Positions 1 to 11,619 of a stretch of DNA of 64,000 bases are shown one piece after another. Source of the stretch: Symsagittifera roscoffensis. Its lineage: Eukaryota > Xenacoelomorpha > Acoela > Convolutidae. The notes beneath the pieces are model-generated. The model worked only from the letters and a program-made list of their open reading frames with translations, searched no databases and was not told the DNA's origin. Position 1 is the stretch's first letter; each line of letters starts with the position of its first letter. Where the stretch lies: contig NC_087068.1 of NCBI RefSeq assembly GCF_963678635.1, positions 35,533,436 through 35,597,435 of the forward strand, given 5' to 3'. Position numbers and translations under genes: made by a program.

Positions 1-1300
1 TCTCCAAGCATCTCGATCAATTCGTTATTTTCTTAATGGCAGAGGTTCGACATTTATATGCTTGGCAATTCCAGTTTTCTGTAAAATTTTTTGAACGAAA
101 TAATGAAACTGTGAATTTGAAAGAAGACTCAATCATACTTTGTTTTCGGTGTTTGCTTTTGTTATCTTGAGTACAGCATAAAATTACTGCCAGAATTTTA
201 TATTTTTCAAAAATAAAACGTCAAATTGTTATGAATTAGCACAAGCATGTTTTTAGTAGTCATATTGATTCAGTGAAACATCTAGATGATGATAAATTAC
301 GAACTTGTCAATAAAAATCACAAAAAACTTGGGAAGTTTCATTTTAGCACGTATACCTGAGATAAACCAAGTTTTTCAAGGTGACGCTTGCAATAATTGC
401 AGGATTACTTTTGATCTTATAGGATTAAGATAAAGAGTTCATACAACAATAGTTTATTGAGTTGTGAAGAAAGGAGCTAGGCTGTTTTGAATTATAATTG
501 CTTAAGAGGAAAATGACTAGGTATTTAAATGTACGGTGTTATTTTGGCTGGTTTTAAATTGTAGGACATCGTTTCAAAAAACCAAGCCTAATAAAAAAGT
601 CTATCCACCTGTCGAATTCAACGCCCAAGATTATCACAATTAAGAAATAATGAAAAATTTTTTAGAGATTAGTAGGAACTAATTTAACAATCCGTCGCCT
701 AAGGAGCCATGTAAAAGCAAATGCAAAAATTCTTTTTAAATAACTAGGTAAATAGCTATTAATTGAAATGGAATTTCTATGTGAATAATTCAATAATAAT
801 ATCCACGAAATTTAATTTGTGTTCATTACAATGCTGCAAATAATTTTCATCTGAAAGATAGAGGATAAATCAGTAACTTAAATGAGCTTTTTTTTAGATT
901 CCACCGGGCAAACAGCCTGTTATTTTTCCAAAATTTTAAGCAGAATGGTTTTCATTAAAGATTCAATTTTCTTTTGGTACGCTTTCATATCAAAAATCAT
1001 GCGATCTGTGGCAGATTTGTGTTCGCTTTTCAATTGGATTTTCCTAATTTCAACCTAATTTTTTCCAAGCAGCAGTTCAGATTAATAATTTTCAACTCAC
1101 ATACGTCTCTTAAGTGGTGGGTTAACTGAAATTTTCCGATTCGGGATGGTATTGGGGAACATTATTTTCCCTGAAATTTCAGTGGGTTGTTTAATTTTGA
1201 GTGAGGCGCTTCGAGGATAGTCTGACACTTTGCGTGATAATCAGTTGCGTCAGTGGTAGATGTGGCTAAAGTGAGGCTAAAGTGAGGGTAAGGTCAATGG
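1..1300. other. Left flank, no gene seen
   Basis: AT-rich sequence with no open frame of note, no recognisable protein similarity and no clear repeat structure. It lies outside the outer boundary of the large inverted-repeat element that begins near 1301. Confidence 0.5.
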
Positions 1301-1710
1301 TACCAATGGTAAGGTTTCATGGTTTGTGGCAAGGTTTCATGGTTTTTTTGTGTGATGGTAAGAGAATTGTCAGAAAAACGAAGTTTTTTTGGTTTTTGTG
1401 TGGAAATGTCGAGTTTTTTTCGCAGAAATCTCGGCGAGCGCTATCTAATTAGAAACATTTAATTGTTATTTACGTGTAGATTGAGGAATGAAGGTCTTTG
1501 AATTAGTTTTTTGGTACATGGTAAGTCAATGGTAATAGTTTTCGAGCAAAAATTGAGATTATTTATCAAAAAAACTGATTTTTTAAAAAAAACTTCATAA
1601 CACAGTAAAATTTGTTATAATTCGACCTATTAACTAAGTTATTAGATAATCTTATTTTTTGAACCATCTACCTGAAACCATGCTGAAACCTACTGAAACT
1701 TCAGAATTTT
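1301..1710 (+). repeat. Left terminal inverted repeat
   Basis: Shared with the reverse complement of about 21420-21799. Matching landmarks, written left-side strand, are accatgaaacc-type repeats near the tip, cgcagaaatctcggc near 1420, acgtgtagattgaggaatga near 1472, ttggtacatggtaagtcaat near 1512 and ttataattcgacctatta near 1615. Inner parts of the same repeat also sit inside the polymerase array near 15770-16057 and 18600-18892. Confidence 0.8.
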
Positions 1711-3070
1711 CAAGGTTTTTCAAAAAACAAATTGCAAAAATTTCAAGTAATTGGAAAAAATTACTAAAATTTCAAGTTTTTGGAATAAAAATTGCAGAAA
1801 TCTCGCAGTTTTGGCTAATTTAGTAATGCTTTTGATCTAATCGAAAAAATATACTTACGTACGGAGTTTAAAATTGAGCTCAAACTGTATTTTAACTGAC
1901 ATCATAATGAGACAATGATACAAAAGTTTGAATTAAAAAAATGATTTTTTTTCCGCAAATTTTTCTCAAAATATTGAAATACGATAAAATTCAACATAAT
2001 TTGAGCTAATATGCGGGTTATATAGTGCTCTCAACACTAAAAGAAAGCTCATAAAAACCGAATTAATATTGAAACTTCCGATTTCTCGGGAAAGTAGGGA
2101 AAACAATCGTAATTTTCGAGAAAGTAAAGTAAACACTAATCAAATATATCCAAAATTTTATTTTTTCAAGCTTTCATGTGGGTAATTGACTGGTTTTTTG
2201 TCCAGTTCAGGGAAAATATAAAGAGAATCTCAACTCAATTGAACCTTAAGAGCAATATTCATTGAAAATTCTAGATCAAACTAAAATACTAATTGTTAAT
2301 TACGTGTAGATTGAGAAATGAAGGTCTTTTAATTGGTTTTTTGGTACATGGTGAGTCAATGGTAAGAGTTTTTGAGCAAAAATTGAGATCTTTTATCAAA
2401 AAAACTTAATTTTTTTCTAAAAAAATTCAAAACACAGCAATATTTGTTATAATTCGACCTATCAACTAACTTATTAGATAATCTTACTTTTTGAACCATC
2501 TACCAAAAACCATACTAAAATCTATTGAAATTTCGAAAAATTTCAAGATTTTTTGAAAAAAAACTGCAAAAATTTCAAGTATTTGGAAAAAACTGCAAAA
2601 ATTTCAAGTTTTTGGAAAAAAATGCAGAAATCTCGTAGTTTTGGCTAAATTATCAATGCTTCTGATCTAATCGAAAAAATATACTTACGTACAGAGTTTA
2701 AAAATCAAACTGTTTTTAATTGAAATCATTTTGAGACTATGAAACAAAATTTTGAATCAAAAAAAAAATTTCTACAATTTTTCTCAAAATATTGTAATAC
2801 GATAAAGATGACCATAATTTGAGCTAAGAAGCGGGTTATATACTGCTCTCAACGCTAAAAAGAAAGCTCATAATGGCTGAAGTAATAATGGAACTTCCGA
2901 CTTCTCGGGAAAGTATTGAAAAAAATCGTATTTTTTGAGAAATTAAAGTTAAAATCAATCAATTTTTCTTTTTTCAACCTTTTGTTTGGGTAATTAACTT
3001 GTTCAGGAAAAATATAAATAAGAATCTCAATTCAACTGAATATTAAGAGCATTATTCATGCAAATTTCTA
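1465..3070 (+). repeat. Tandem duplication of the sub-terminal region, period about 827 bp
   Basis: Sequence from about 1465 recurs from about 2292: acgtgtagattgag-aatgaaggtc, the ggtaca-ggt-agtcaatggta stretch, ttataattcgacctat, the cgggttatat-tgctctcaac stretch and acttccga-ttctcgggaaagta all appear in the same order. The copies are diverged by substitutions and small indels. No coding potential is seen in either. Confidence 0.75.
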
Positions 3071-4209
3071 GATCGAAATACATGATTCAACTCCTCCTCA
3101 GTTTTTTTCGCAACGATTTACCCAATTATGTACAAAAATTACAACTTCTGAGAAAATTTTCACGTTAAAATAATAAATGTCAGATCAGTGATGAAAAATG
3201 AACTGTTTACTGCTATAATTGACTAAAAATGGGGCAACTTTTCTTAACAGTGTATTAGATATTAGATGCAATTCAACAAAATCTTCTTCATAACTGATGA
3301 ATATCTCTGTTGCTTTTAAAACATAATTTTCGTGATATTTCTGTAGAAATGATATATATATTTAAGGTTATTCTTCTTTTCTGGTTGAAACACGTTTTCG
3401 CAATTGAACTCACTTTGCAAGAAAATTTAGTCAGAACTCGGGAATTTAGAAGGAAACTAGTATCAATTGAACGAACAATTTGGTGGCAGAGATGAAATTA
3501 GAACTGATACCCTCTGAATTTTACGATTTAATTTGCAAATGCCTTCCTCAAGGTTCCCTGCTTCAATTGCTACAGTAAAATTTTAAGCAACGTTTGAGAC
3601 ATTACAACTTTTGAGATCATTAACTATCACTTTTCTTGAAAAAAAAATTAGTATTTTGCTTTTCATTCATGATTTTTTGTAGTAGTTCAGTTTTAAAATC
3701 TGATTAATGTCCATTTGAGACTTTGAAAACATTTTTGATAGAAACATATTTCTTACTGAAACAAACAAAGAAACGTGAAACAACTCGAATTGCTGTAGCA
3801 TTTTTGATTTGTTTTGTAGTCACCACAAAATATTTTTCCTCTATTTAGAGTCTAATCTGTGTTTTTTTTGGCGTAGCCAATCAAAACCTCAAATCATGGG
3901 AAAAAACTGAAAACACCCAATGAAATACAGTAACTCAAAAAAATATTGATAGAGTTTTAAACTACATTCCTAATTGTAATTTTGTTCAAATATGACAAAA
4001 TTTACCAAAATATAGAAAAAATTGAGTAAAGAATTTTTTTGTGCAATTTTTTAAGCAATAACTGGAAAATTAACTAATAATTGGTTAATGCTTTGTGTCA
4101 ATTCCGATTAAATTGTTTGTTTTGTCAGACTTTTACTCAGATATCCTAGCTCTAAGTGTTCACTTCGGTGAGAAAAAATAGTTGTGAACAAATAATATTT
4201 CAATTGACA
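3071..4209. other. Intra-element stretch, no gene seen
   Basis: AT-rich. A 61-codon open frame at 3310-3495 (+) has no recognisable motif and is most likely chance. No repeat structure was seen beyond runs of A and T. Confidence 0.4.
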
Positions 4210-4232
4210 GACATGCAAAACATCACAAAGCG

Positions 4233-4690
4233 TTACTGAGATTTACAATTATCAACAAACATAAATTCTCCCAAAATTTCGGACAGTTCTTCGAATTCAT
4301 TCGAAGTATATTTGAAATGTGCAACTTGCTTCAAGTCTTCATTTTCTTTTGCTGTGAAGAGTCGGTCGAAACTGAATGTAGGTTTCTTGTTCACATTGTA
4401 CTTCTTGATTGTGACACACACCCTCCTCATGTTGTATGTTGCTATTTCATATAGTCTAGTACATATGTTGAGCTCCTGATCCATAGATAATTCTTTATCA
4501 GATTTGGCTTTATATAGAGGTACGAGTCCAAGGTTTTCAGCATCGTGAATAACAGTATTCTGGATTGCCGATACTTGCTTCTACTTCTTTTTCACTAAGA
4601 TAGACTTTTTGGGACTTGGTTTGAAGTGTAGTTTTTGCCCATGTAGGGCTTATCGTTTTTTGATTTTTAGTTTAGAGATCTATCACTAAC
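4233..4690 (-). pseudogene. Remnant of an unrecognised gene, copy 1
   Basis: The minus strand has an 83-codon frame (4484-4233) ending ...GEFMFVDNCKSQ-stop. Upstream the same frame stays open through a further stretch (near 4560-4485, including LGLVPLYKAKSDKELSMD). Beyond an apparent frameshift near 4560 it continues with TKSQKVYLSEKEVEASIGNP. The composition is that of a real soluble protein: charged, with a TAKENEDLKQ segment and an acidic FEELSEILGEF segment. A second copy, with the same C-terminal end, lies at 6880-7320. I do not recognise the family. Its position between the inverted repeats suggests a Polinton accessory gene, but that is inference. Confidence 0.55.
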
Positions 4691-6361
4691 TATTTAGAGA
4701 TCATTAACTATCACTTTTCTTGCAAAAAAATTATTATTTTGCTTTTCATTCATGATTTTTGTCGGAAGTTTTCTCAAAAATGTCCAAGTGAGAAAGAATT
4801 CAAAGCACATGTAAAAATTGAGATTATAAAGGTGTATTTTATTGTTGAACTTTTAGAACCAATTAAGCGCAGCCCTAGTCATTAAAATCTGTCTGAAAAC
4901 CTAGTTCCGAACATCTGCAACATCTAAAAACAGCGCGTCTCAAAACAATCCATTGAGCAAAGGAAATCGAGGTGCAAAGTGGAACAATTGTATAATTTTC
5001 CGATATTTATTAGGCAAAAAACTATAATTCTACCTAATTTTCCAATTAAAAAAAAAGCTAACCAGAACAAAATCTTTAATGTGTGTCTAAATGAAATTTT
5101 TTATGTTAGATGTCAAATAATCAACATTGGTTCTGCTTAAGCATTTGTTATTTCAGCAAGCACCACATTATTTTCTCTAAAAGTATTTTCAAATCAAATT
5201 TTTCTAGTTTTTTTACCCAAAATAATGAAATGTAGATCTTGAAAGCGAATTTTTATTTATGCTTTTTGTATCATCTGTATTCCAAAAGATGAAGGATTGG
5301 GTTTAGTTTACAAAATTAACCTCACATCATCTGATTTCTTATAAAATTTGACCTACTATATCGAATGATAACAAAATTTTCTAATGAATTACGCATAAAT
5401 AGATATCTTTGAAACTTTTTATGTCGGATTTTTTTACAAGATATAGTTTAGAAACTAAATTTTAGTAAAACTATCTCGAAACTTCTAGTGGATTAAAAAG
5501 AGTTTCTATCTCAATTTGATATTTTCTCAGTTTTTGCTTCATCCACTATCTTCCAAATTAACCCAATTTGAACAAAATTTTATTTGAAAAATGAATTTTA
5601 GATGAAAAATATATCGTTTCAACGAACGTTCAATCATCCCAAGCAGAATTAATACCACAAATCTTTGCTAAAAGTCTTTAACTTTTTTCTCAACCTCATA
5701 ACTTTATATTGCTGTTCCAAATCTGAATTTCTAATTTGAAATAAATTTTTGTTTGAGAATGATGTATATCATCATCTTGAGATTTTCAAAATTTAGCAGA
5801 AACATACATTTTTTCATCTTTTCCAGGTCAGATAATAAATTCTTTTTTGAAATCATAAAAAAAGACAATAGAAAACCATAACTCTTAATAAATCAACCCC
5901 CATCATCTGCTTAACAACGGACTACTCTATGAACACTTTTAAAGGCGTTAAACAAGGAAAACTTTAAAATAGTAACTACACAAAACCTTTTATTAATTCG
6001 ATGTTTTATAAATATCTAGGTTTTTACAATTTTTAAATAAATACATATAAACTCATAAGCGTATGTTATGAACTTTTACTACAAATTGATCGCGACAAAC
6101 TCTCTGCAAGCTTGCAATCAATGGAGTTTTTCCTGTTAAATAAACATTTTCGGATCGATTTCCTTGGAAAGTTTTACGACAATTTGAACTCGATTATCAA
6201 TCAAAACATTTGCATAAAAAATAAGTGACAGTTCAGGTATTGTGATAAAAACACTCAATGTTTTTTACTAGAGTTTTCATTTTTTCCTATAGAATTGTAT
6301 AGACTTTTCAGATTCAGTAAAAGTTAATATTCAGAGTGGTTTCTGTTTTTCAAAATAAAAT
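4691..6361. other. Intra-element stretch, no gene seen
   Basis: About 1.7 kb of AT-rich sequence with only very short open frames. No recognised protein, RNA or repeat. Confidence 0.4.
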
Positions 6362-6640
6362 TTATTTTAATTTCTCTTGAAGTGTGTTTGAAGATTGCTG
6401 AGCATATGGACAATATGTGGACAATATGTGGACAAAATGGGCATGTTGACAAAAGGTTACAATATGTGGACAAGAAGAATGCTTCTTCTTGAAATGATTA
6501 GTGAGCTCCTCGCTGCTATAAGTGTAAAAGTTACAGTTCGAACACATCAGAACACCCCATGTTCTACGATATCTTGACGCAACTTTACGTGTGTATTCTC
6601 TGCCATATTCAAAACTTGCAACTCTTTCATTTCTTTTCAG
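6362..6640 (-). pseudogene. C2H2 zinc-finger-like gene fragment
   Basis: The minus-strand frame has MCSNCNFYTYSSEELTNHF followed by KKKHSSC, i.e. C-x2-C-x12-H-x4-H spacing typical of a C2H2 finger. Upstream, a second frame near 6550-6640 reads REYTRKVASRYRRTWGVL and joins this one, so the fragment extends beyond its local ATG. Downstream the frame runs into a short tandem motif (ggacaatatgt repeated near 6408-6440) and decays. The finger resembles the one at the start of the polymerase remnant near 11919 (FFTY...E...H...KKH), so it may be a second, inverted N-terminal piece of a related element gene. Confidence 0.5.
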
Positions 6641-6879
6641 TGACGGAGTCTCAATAAATAAAGAAAAACAAATGGGAGATTTAAAATGCCCAACCTTTTA
6701 GATAAAAAGAAATCAATAGCCTAAAAAATGAATAAGAGTAAAACAAAAAACAGTAATTTTTTTAACCAATTGTTCTTAAGGTGAAAGAAAATCCGATTTG
6801 ACGCAGCTGAAAAAAAATCTTTCCATCTAACTTGGAGTTTCGAAAGTATCATCCAATCAGAATATCAACCAACAAAGCG

Positions 6880-7320
6880 TTACTGAGATTTACAATTATC
6901 AACAAACATAAATTCTCCCAAAATTTGGGACAGTTCTTCGAATTCATTCGAAGTATATTTGACATATGCAATTTGCTTCAAGTCTTCATTTTCTTTTGCT
7001 GTGAAGAGTCGATTCTGAATGTAGGTTTCTTGTTCACATTGTACTTTTTGATTGTGACACACACCCTCCTCATGTTGTATATTGCTATTTCATATACTCT
7101 AGTACAGATATTGAGCTACCAATCCATATTTAATTCATTATCAGATTTGTCTTTATATTTTAGGTACGAGTCCAAGGTTTTCAGCATCGTGAATAACAGT
7201 ATTCCGGATTGCCGATACTTGCTGCTACTTCTTTTTCACTAAGATAGACTTGTTGGGACTTGGTTCGAAGTGTATTTTTTGCCCATGTAGGGTTTATTGT
7301 TTTTTGATTTTTTATTTTGA
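6880..7320 (-). pseudogene. Remnant of an unrecognised gene, copy 2
   Basis: Diverged duplicate of the remnant at 4233-4690, same strand. Its 60-codon frame (7062-6880) contains RLFTAKENEDLKQIAYVKY and ends GEFMFVDNCKSQ-stop, matching copy 1 with only a few substitutions. The nucleotide match extends upstream to about 7320 (tcagcatcgtgaataacagt and cactaagatagact are shared). The reading frame is broken in this copy by a short deletion near 7010-7020 relative to copy 1 and elsewhere. Function unknown. Confidence 0.55.
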
Positions 7321-7398
7321 TTTTTTGATTTTTTTGATTTTATTTTTTGCAATTATTTTTCGCAATTATTTTTTTGATTTTCTGAAAATTCAATTTAG

Positions 7399-7790
7399 TT
7401 GGGACTATCAAGTTTTCTTGAGTACATTTTTGAAGCGCAAACTGATCAGATGAGGAGAAATAAAAAAATGATTGTGAGAATAAACGAAAATGGAAGTAAG
7501 CAGTATGAGTCATCGCGATTCCTATATATGGAATCAGTACCAAATGTGGGAGAATTTTCCCTAAATTTATTTTGCGTAGGCGTTACTACTACTATAAAAA
7601 TCACCAGTTTCTGCAAAAATCATTCTTCCCAATGGCAGCTGCTATGTGTCAAGCTTTTCCTAGCTTTTATTCAGATTATAATAATAAATCATTGTTTATT
7701 TCTGTTTCTAACGAATTTTACGAAAAATACATAGTAACCCAAATTTATTGCGTGTCTACTCACAATTATTTCTGTTCCTTGGGAAATTAA
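7399..7790 (+). pseudogene. Coding-like fragment, unrecognised
   Basis: Two overlapping plus-strand frames have protein-like composition. The first (7399-7734) includes KKMIVRINENGSKQYESSRF. The second (7572-7790) includes KNHQFLQKSFFPMAAAMCQ and FYSDYNNKSLFISVSNEFY. The switch of plausible coding from one frame to the other near 7570-7580 suggests a frameshift in one former gene. I recognise no domain. It could be a further Polinton accessory gene or unrelated chance sequence. Confidence 0.3.
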
Positions 7791-8440
7791 AAGTTTCATT
7801 TAGTTATAATAGGAAAACCTCTTAGCCAAATTTTTTAGAGATTAGACAACAAATATCAATGCATATATCAAGAAATTGATTGCCTTCTTACTTTGTACAA
7901 ACGGAAATTCTTTTCAAGCATTGTCACATCAAGTAGGGAACTGTAAAATCAGTTTAGTTGCGGAGTCCAGCATAATTTACGATAGAAAGAAGCTGAAAAA
8001 ACACTAAGCGTATCAAGGAAACGACGCGTTCAGAAAATTTCACAAAACATTAACTAATTTCTAATCAAAAACTTGCATCTACGCAAACTCTGGGCTCAAA
8101 ATTCTTATACAGAATTCGAAAGGTTCAAAACTCAAATTATGAATCTGATATTTTCCAAAAAATTGATTGTTTTATTGATGGTTATGTTTTTGTAAATAGT
8201 GAGCGTTTCAGTTTTTCTGGTAACTTTTGATTATTTCAAACTTTTCGTTATATCAGTTTTTTGATTAATTTCAATTCAAAGGCTTTTCAACGAACAATCC
8301 TAAATTACCTTTTTACCAGATGCGAAAACAGTAATCACTTCTTAATAAATATGCGTGTTTTTGAGAAAGTTTTTTCGCAGGGCGCAATTTTTTCATATTC
8401 TTTTAAAAAAACAGTTGCAAAAATCTCACTTCCTTTTTCT
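7791..8440. other. No gene seen
   Basis: AT-rich, no recognised gene. A 62-codon frame at 8261-8449 (+) is poly-T derived and not convincing. Confidence 0.4.
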
Positions 8441-8464
8441 TATTGTTAAAATAATGTTTAGAAA

Positions 8465-9860
8465 CAATCAGTATTGATGATTTTGAGTGTTACTCCTTAT
8501 CTTGATAAATTTTTTTCTTCTGAAGTTTTTGATTAAGATACGTGCAAAAACAGATTTCTTAATGATCAAATTTCAATTCAAGAATTTCTCAATATTTAAT
8601 TTTTAACAGTGCAAGAAAATTTTATTCGAATTTTTTTTGAAATGTTAGAAAAAATTATTTAAACTTTTCTTAAAAAGCAAATATTTCTTGATTTTTTAAA
8701 AAGTGGGCAAAAAACAATATGAAAATTTTTGTAATTTGCAAAAACTGTAATGATTTTATAAAAAATCTGAGAAAGTTTTTTTTTTTAAATTATATGCAAA
8801 AACCAAAATTTTTTTTCTTATGAAATTGCAAAACAAACGCAAAATTTTGTTTTTAAAAAATCTTTGCTAAAATTGATTGCTATTCCCTATCTTAATACAT
8901 TGTTTTTCTGATATTTTTGATCAATATACATTCACACAATATATTTCTTTATGATCATAATTAAATTAAAGAAATTCGCTTAATTTATTTATTAATAGTG
9001 CTAGAAAAGAGGTATACTATTTTTTTAGAATGCGAAACCATTTAATGAATATTTTCTTGATTTGCGAGATATTCTTTGATTTTTTTAACAAGTGTCCAAA
9101 AAACATTATGAAAGTTTTTGCAAATTGCAAAAACTGTGTAGGTTTTAAATGCAAAGTGTTTGGGAAAAAAAATTGCATGATGCAACTTTTCTCAAGATTT
9201 TATGAAAAAAAACACGTTCTTTTTTATTATGCATATGCGAAAACGCAAAAGTATATTGTAAAAAACTTGCTGAAAATGTTTCTTTATTGATGACTTTGAG
9301 TGCTATTCCCTATCTGAAGACATTGTTTTTTTGATCTTTTTGATCAAAAAACATGCGAAAAAGGATTTTTGTAATGAGCAAAATTTAATTTATATTTAAT
9401 TAAATTTATATTATTATATTTATATTTAATTATATTTAAATAATTGTTATAATTTTTTTATATTATATATTATAATATAATTATATTATAATTATATTAT
9501 ATATTTATATTTAATTATATTTAATTTAAAATTTAATTTATGATTTAAAGAAATTATAAATTTTTATTTTCAACAGTGCAAGAAAGTTTCAATATAATTT
9601 TCTTTAAAATGCGAAAAAACTTTTTTTCTTAACTTGCGAGTTTTTTTTTGATTTTTGCATGGTACAAATGTATAAATTTTAAAATGTTTGCAAAAATTGC
9701 AATAATTTTTTTTATCATGTGTGCAGAAAAAATTGGGAAAATTCTTGCAAGATTGGTTCAATTATTTGCCATCTTTACAAAAAAAACTTTGAAAAAAGTT
9801 TTTACCAATGGCATAATTAGTTTGGTTTTTAACAATGTTTTTGAGCAAATTTTTTCAATA
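8465..9860 (+). repeat. Three degenerate tandem copies of a roughly 410-bp AT-rich repeat
   Basis: Blocks beginning near 8470, 8872 and 9290 share the order: gattttgagtg/attccctatct, tttttgat-aa-ata-, atttaatttt-aacagtgc-agaaa, ttcttgatttgcga-like and tttgcaaattgcaaaaactg. They are heavily diverged, and the third is expanded by an AT block. Open frames here (for example 9030-9290 and 9648-9911, +) arise from the T-rich repeat and have no recognised domains. Confidence 0.55.
9390..9545. repeat. AT-only low-complexity tract
   Basis: Almost pure A/T built from attataattt- and tttaattata-type short repeats, inserted into the third copy of the 410-bp repeat. Confidence 0.85.
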
Positions 9861-9937
9861 AATTCTTCTATCAACTCTTTCTTTATCTCTTTGTTCCTAT
9901 CTTTAAAATAAAATTACTAAATGCAAAAAAATTAAAT

Positions 9938-10511
9938 TCAAAAACCCAAGACAGCAACCAAATTATAACAAATCAAAGAGCTAATGAAGTTCGCAATAGA
10001 GCGCAAAGCTGGTCTTGCCTCCATCACCGGTAGTTGTCTCGGTGGTTCGCTGACTGGAGTTCTTGGCTTAGAAAACCCCTCATTCTCTTCGATGGCAATT
10101 GGGTTGTCCACAGATCCTTCTTCCCAAGGAAAGAGGAAATCTGTGATTGGTTGGGCCACATATCTAGAGTCAGGAGTTTCGAGTTAGTTCACTCTACATA
10201 CTCAGCCACTTCATCTATCATTTGCATTTCTCCAAGTTGGTTCTCTGTCATGGGTACTTGCGTCATATGATGTTCGTCAAAATCTCTTCGCATCACCTCT
10301 ACCATATGCCAGACTTAGATTGGCATGTCCATTCGGGCCAAAAATTTACTCCAGAGACGGTTTCTCGTGCTTGAATTTGTACTAGATCAGGTAAAAAATC
10401 TACAGAATAAATAAGGTTGCTGTTTTGCACTGAAGAGATCATTTTGAGCAATAAGTTGAGTTTAAGGTTCGGGTAAAAACAAGATTTACAGTTGAGAGGG
10501 AGGTAGCTCAC
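9938..10511 (-). pseudogene. Coding-like minus-strand remnant, unrecognised
   Basis: GC content rises here relative to the flanks. Minus-strand frames in order are 10511-10299 (ending near TVSGVNFWPEWTCQSKSGIW), then one starting near 10305 (RRDFDEHHMTQVPMTENQL, acidic, stopped near 10187), then 10159-9938 (PITDFLFPWEEGSVDNPIA, Pro/Glu-rich, followed by a hydrophobic segment near ISSLICYNLVAVLGF). Successive frames suggest one former gene with frameshifts. No domain recognised. The end is a possible single membrane segment. Confidence 0.35.
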
Positions 10512-10633
10512 AGAAGTTAAGTTAAAATTAAAGTATTTAGAGCTGAGAGAGGAGGTAGTTGACGTTAGTTAAGTTAAAAATAAAAAGACTTTTAGTAAAG
10601 AGAGAGGGGTACCTTCAACTCGAATGTGTGGGT

Positions 10634-10825
10634 TTAACCAATCAGAATTAGTTTTCTTGATTTGGATTGTAGTCAGGACCAATCACATTTTAGCTTCCTT
10701 TTATGGAATTCTTGGACAACAGTCGTGTCCAATCGGAAACAAACTCCAGCTTAAGTAGTTTTACACATTGTCGTTTCCAATCACAAAAAGGTTCATTCTT
10801 GTTTTAGTTGTCGAATCCAATCAGA
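10634..10825 (+). promoter_or_regulatory. Array of five CCAAT boxes
   Basis: CCAATC/CCAATCA occurs at 10638, 10679, 10729, 10777 and 10817, all on the plus strand and 40-50 bp apart. The surroundings are partly similar (gtcgtgtccaatc, gtcgtttccaatc, tcgaatccaatcag), so this may be a degenerate minisatellite. CCAAT boxes are the known target of NF-Y. They lie about 1.1-1.3 kb upstream of the polymerase remnant. Confidence 0.4.
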
Positions 10826-10988
10826 AGACTTTTCTAAGGATTTAAATCTTCCAAATAAAAAAAGTATACACAAAAGCAATTGCAAAAATAAATGACCAAA
10901 AATTGGTTAATTGAATTGAATAAGAAACTGCTGATTTTTGAGTAGATATTCAAGTTATTTGATTTTGATGTAGATTTGCGAGGATAGC

Positions 10989-11204
10989 TTGAGATTGATG
11001 AATTTTTCAATGCAAATCTCGGGAAAAACTGTATTCCAAACCTTATCATGCAGGATTTTGAACTTTAAAAATCTTCAAAGAAATGAAGAAATAAAGAATT
11101 TTGCTGAGGAATTTTTACAAATTTGGGAACAGGGTTATGGAATAAAAACAACCTTTAATATTTTATCAAACAATTTTGTATTAACTTCAAATTTTTCAAA
11201 CTAA
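10989..11204 (+). CDS. Short coding-like frame, unrecognised
   Basis: A 71-codon plus-strand frame whose second half (RNEEIKNFAEEFLQIWEQGY) looks like a helical protein segment. No domain recognised, no clear start context and no continuation in the adjacent frames. Possibly a decayed element gene. Confidence 0.2.
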   Translation: MRLMNFSMQISGKTVFQTLSCRILNFKNLQRNEEIKNFAEEFLQIWEQGYGIKTTFNILSNNFVLTSNFSN

Positions 11205-11619
11205 ATAAAACTTCTTCTTTTGTTAGGTGTAACTCAGCAGTAAGTTTTTATCTTTGATACTCAATAATCGGTTCAAAAGTATAAATTTTTTGATCGATAA
11301 GAGTATCTAAATAGACCTTTGCTTAGTCGGACAACTCTATTTTGGACAACATAAACCTCCAAAAAATTGTGAAAAAAGTAAGAATCTACATCTACTTCAG
11401 CAATAAGGAAATCACAAGGAATATTTTCTTTTTTCTTGTAGAGTAACTCAAAGAAAATCAAGTTTTTTTAAGTTTGACTTTTTTCAAATAATGATTCTTT
11501 TTGATTCAAAGTTATGTCTAGAAACTGCAGAGTTCTGATTGGTTGAAAAATTTTAGGGAAAATTCTAGAATTTTCTCCATACTTGGAAAATTGCGTAGGC
11601 GATAAGGAAATTGCGTGGG
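11205..11619. other. No gene seen
   Basis: AT-rich. A 62-codon minus-strand frame at 11273-11461 has no recognised motif. Confidence 0.35.

Noticed and set aside
9030-9911. Plus-strand frames of 86-87 codons in the T-rich repeats
   Set aside because: Phe/Lys/Asn-rich translations of a degenerate tandem repeat, with no domain and no conservation between repeat copies.
10989-11204. A gene of clear function in the 71-codon frame
   Set aside because: It looks helical, but no family was recognised and no adjacent frames extend it. Kept only as a low-confidence frame.
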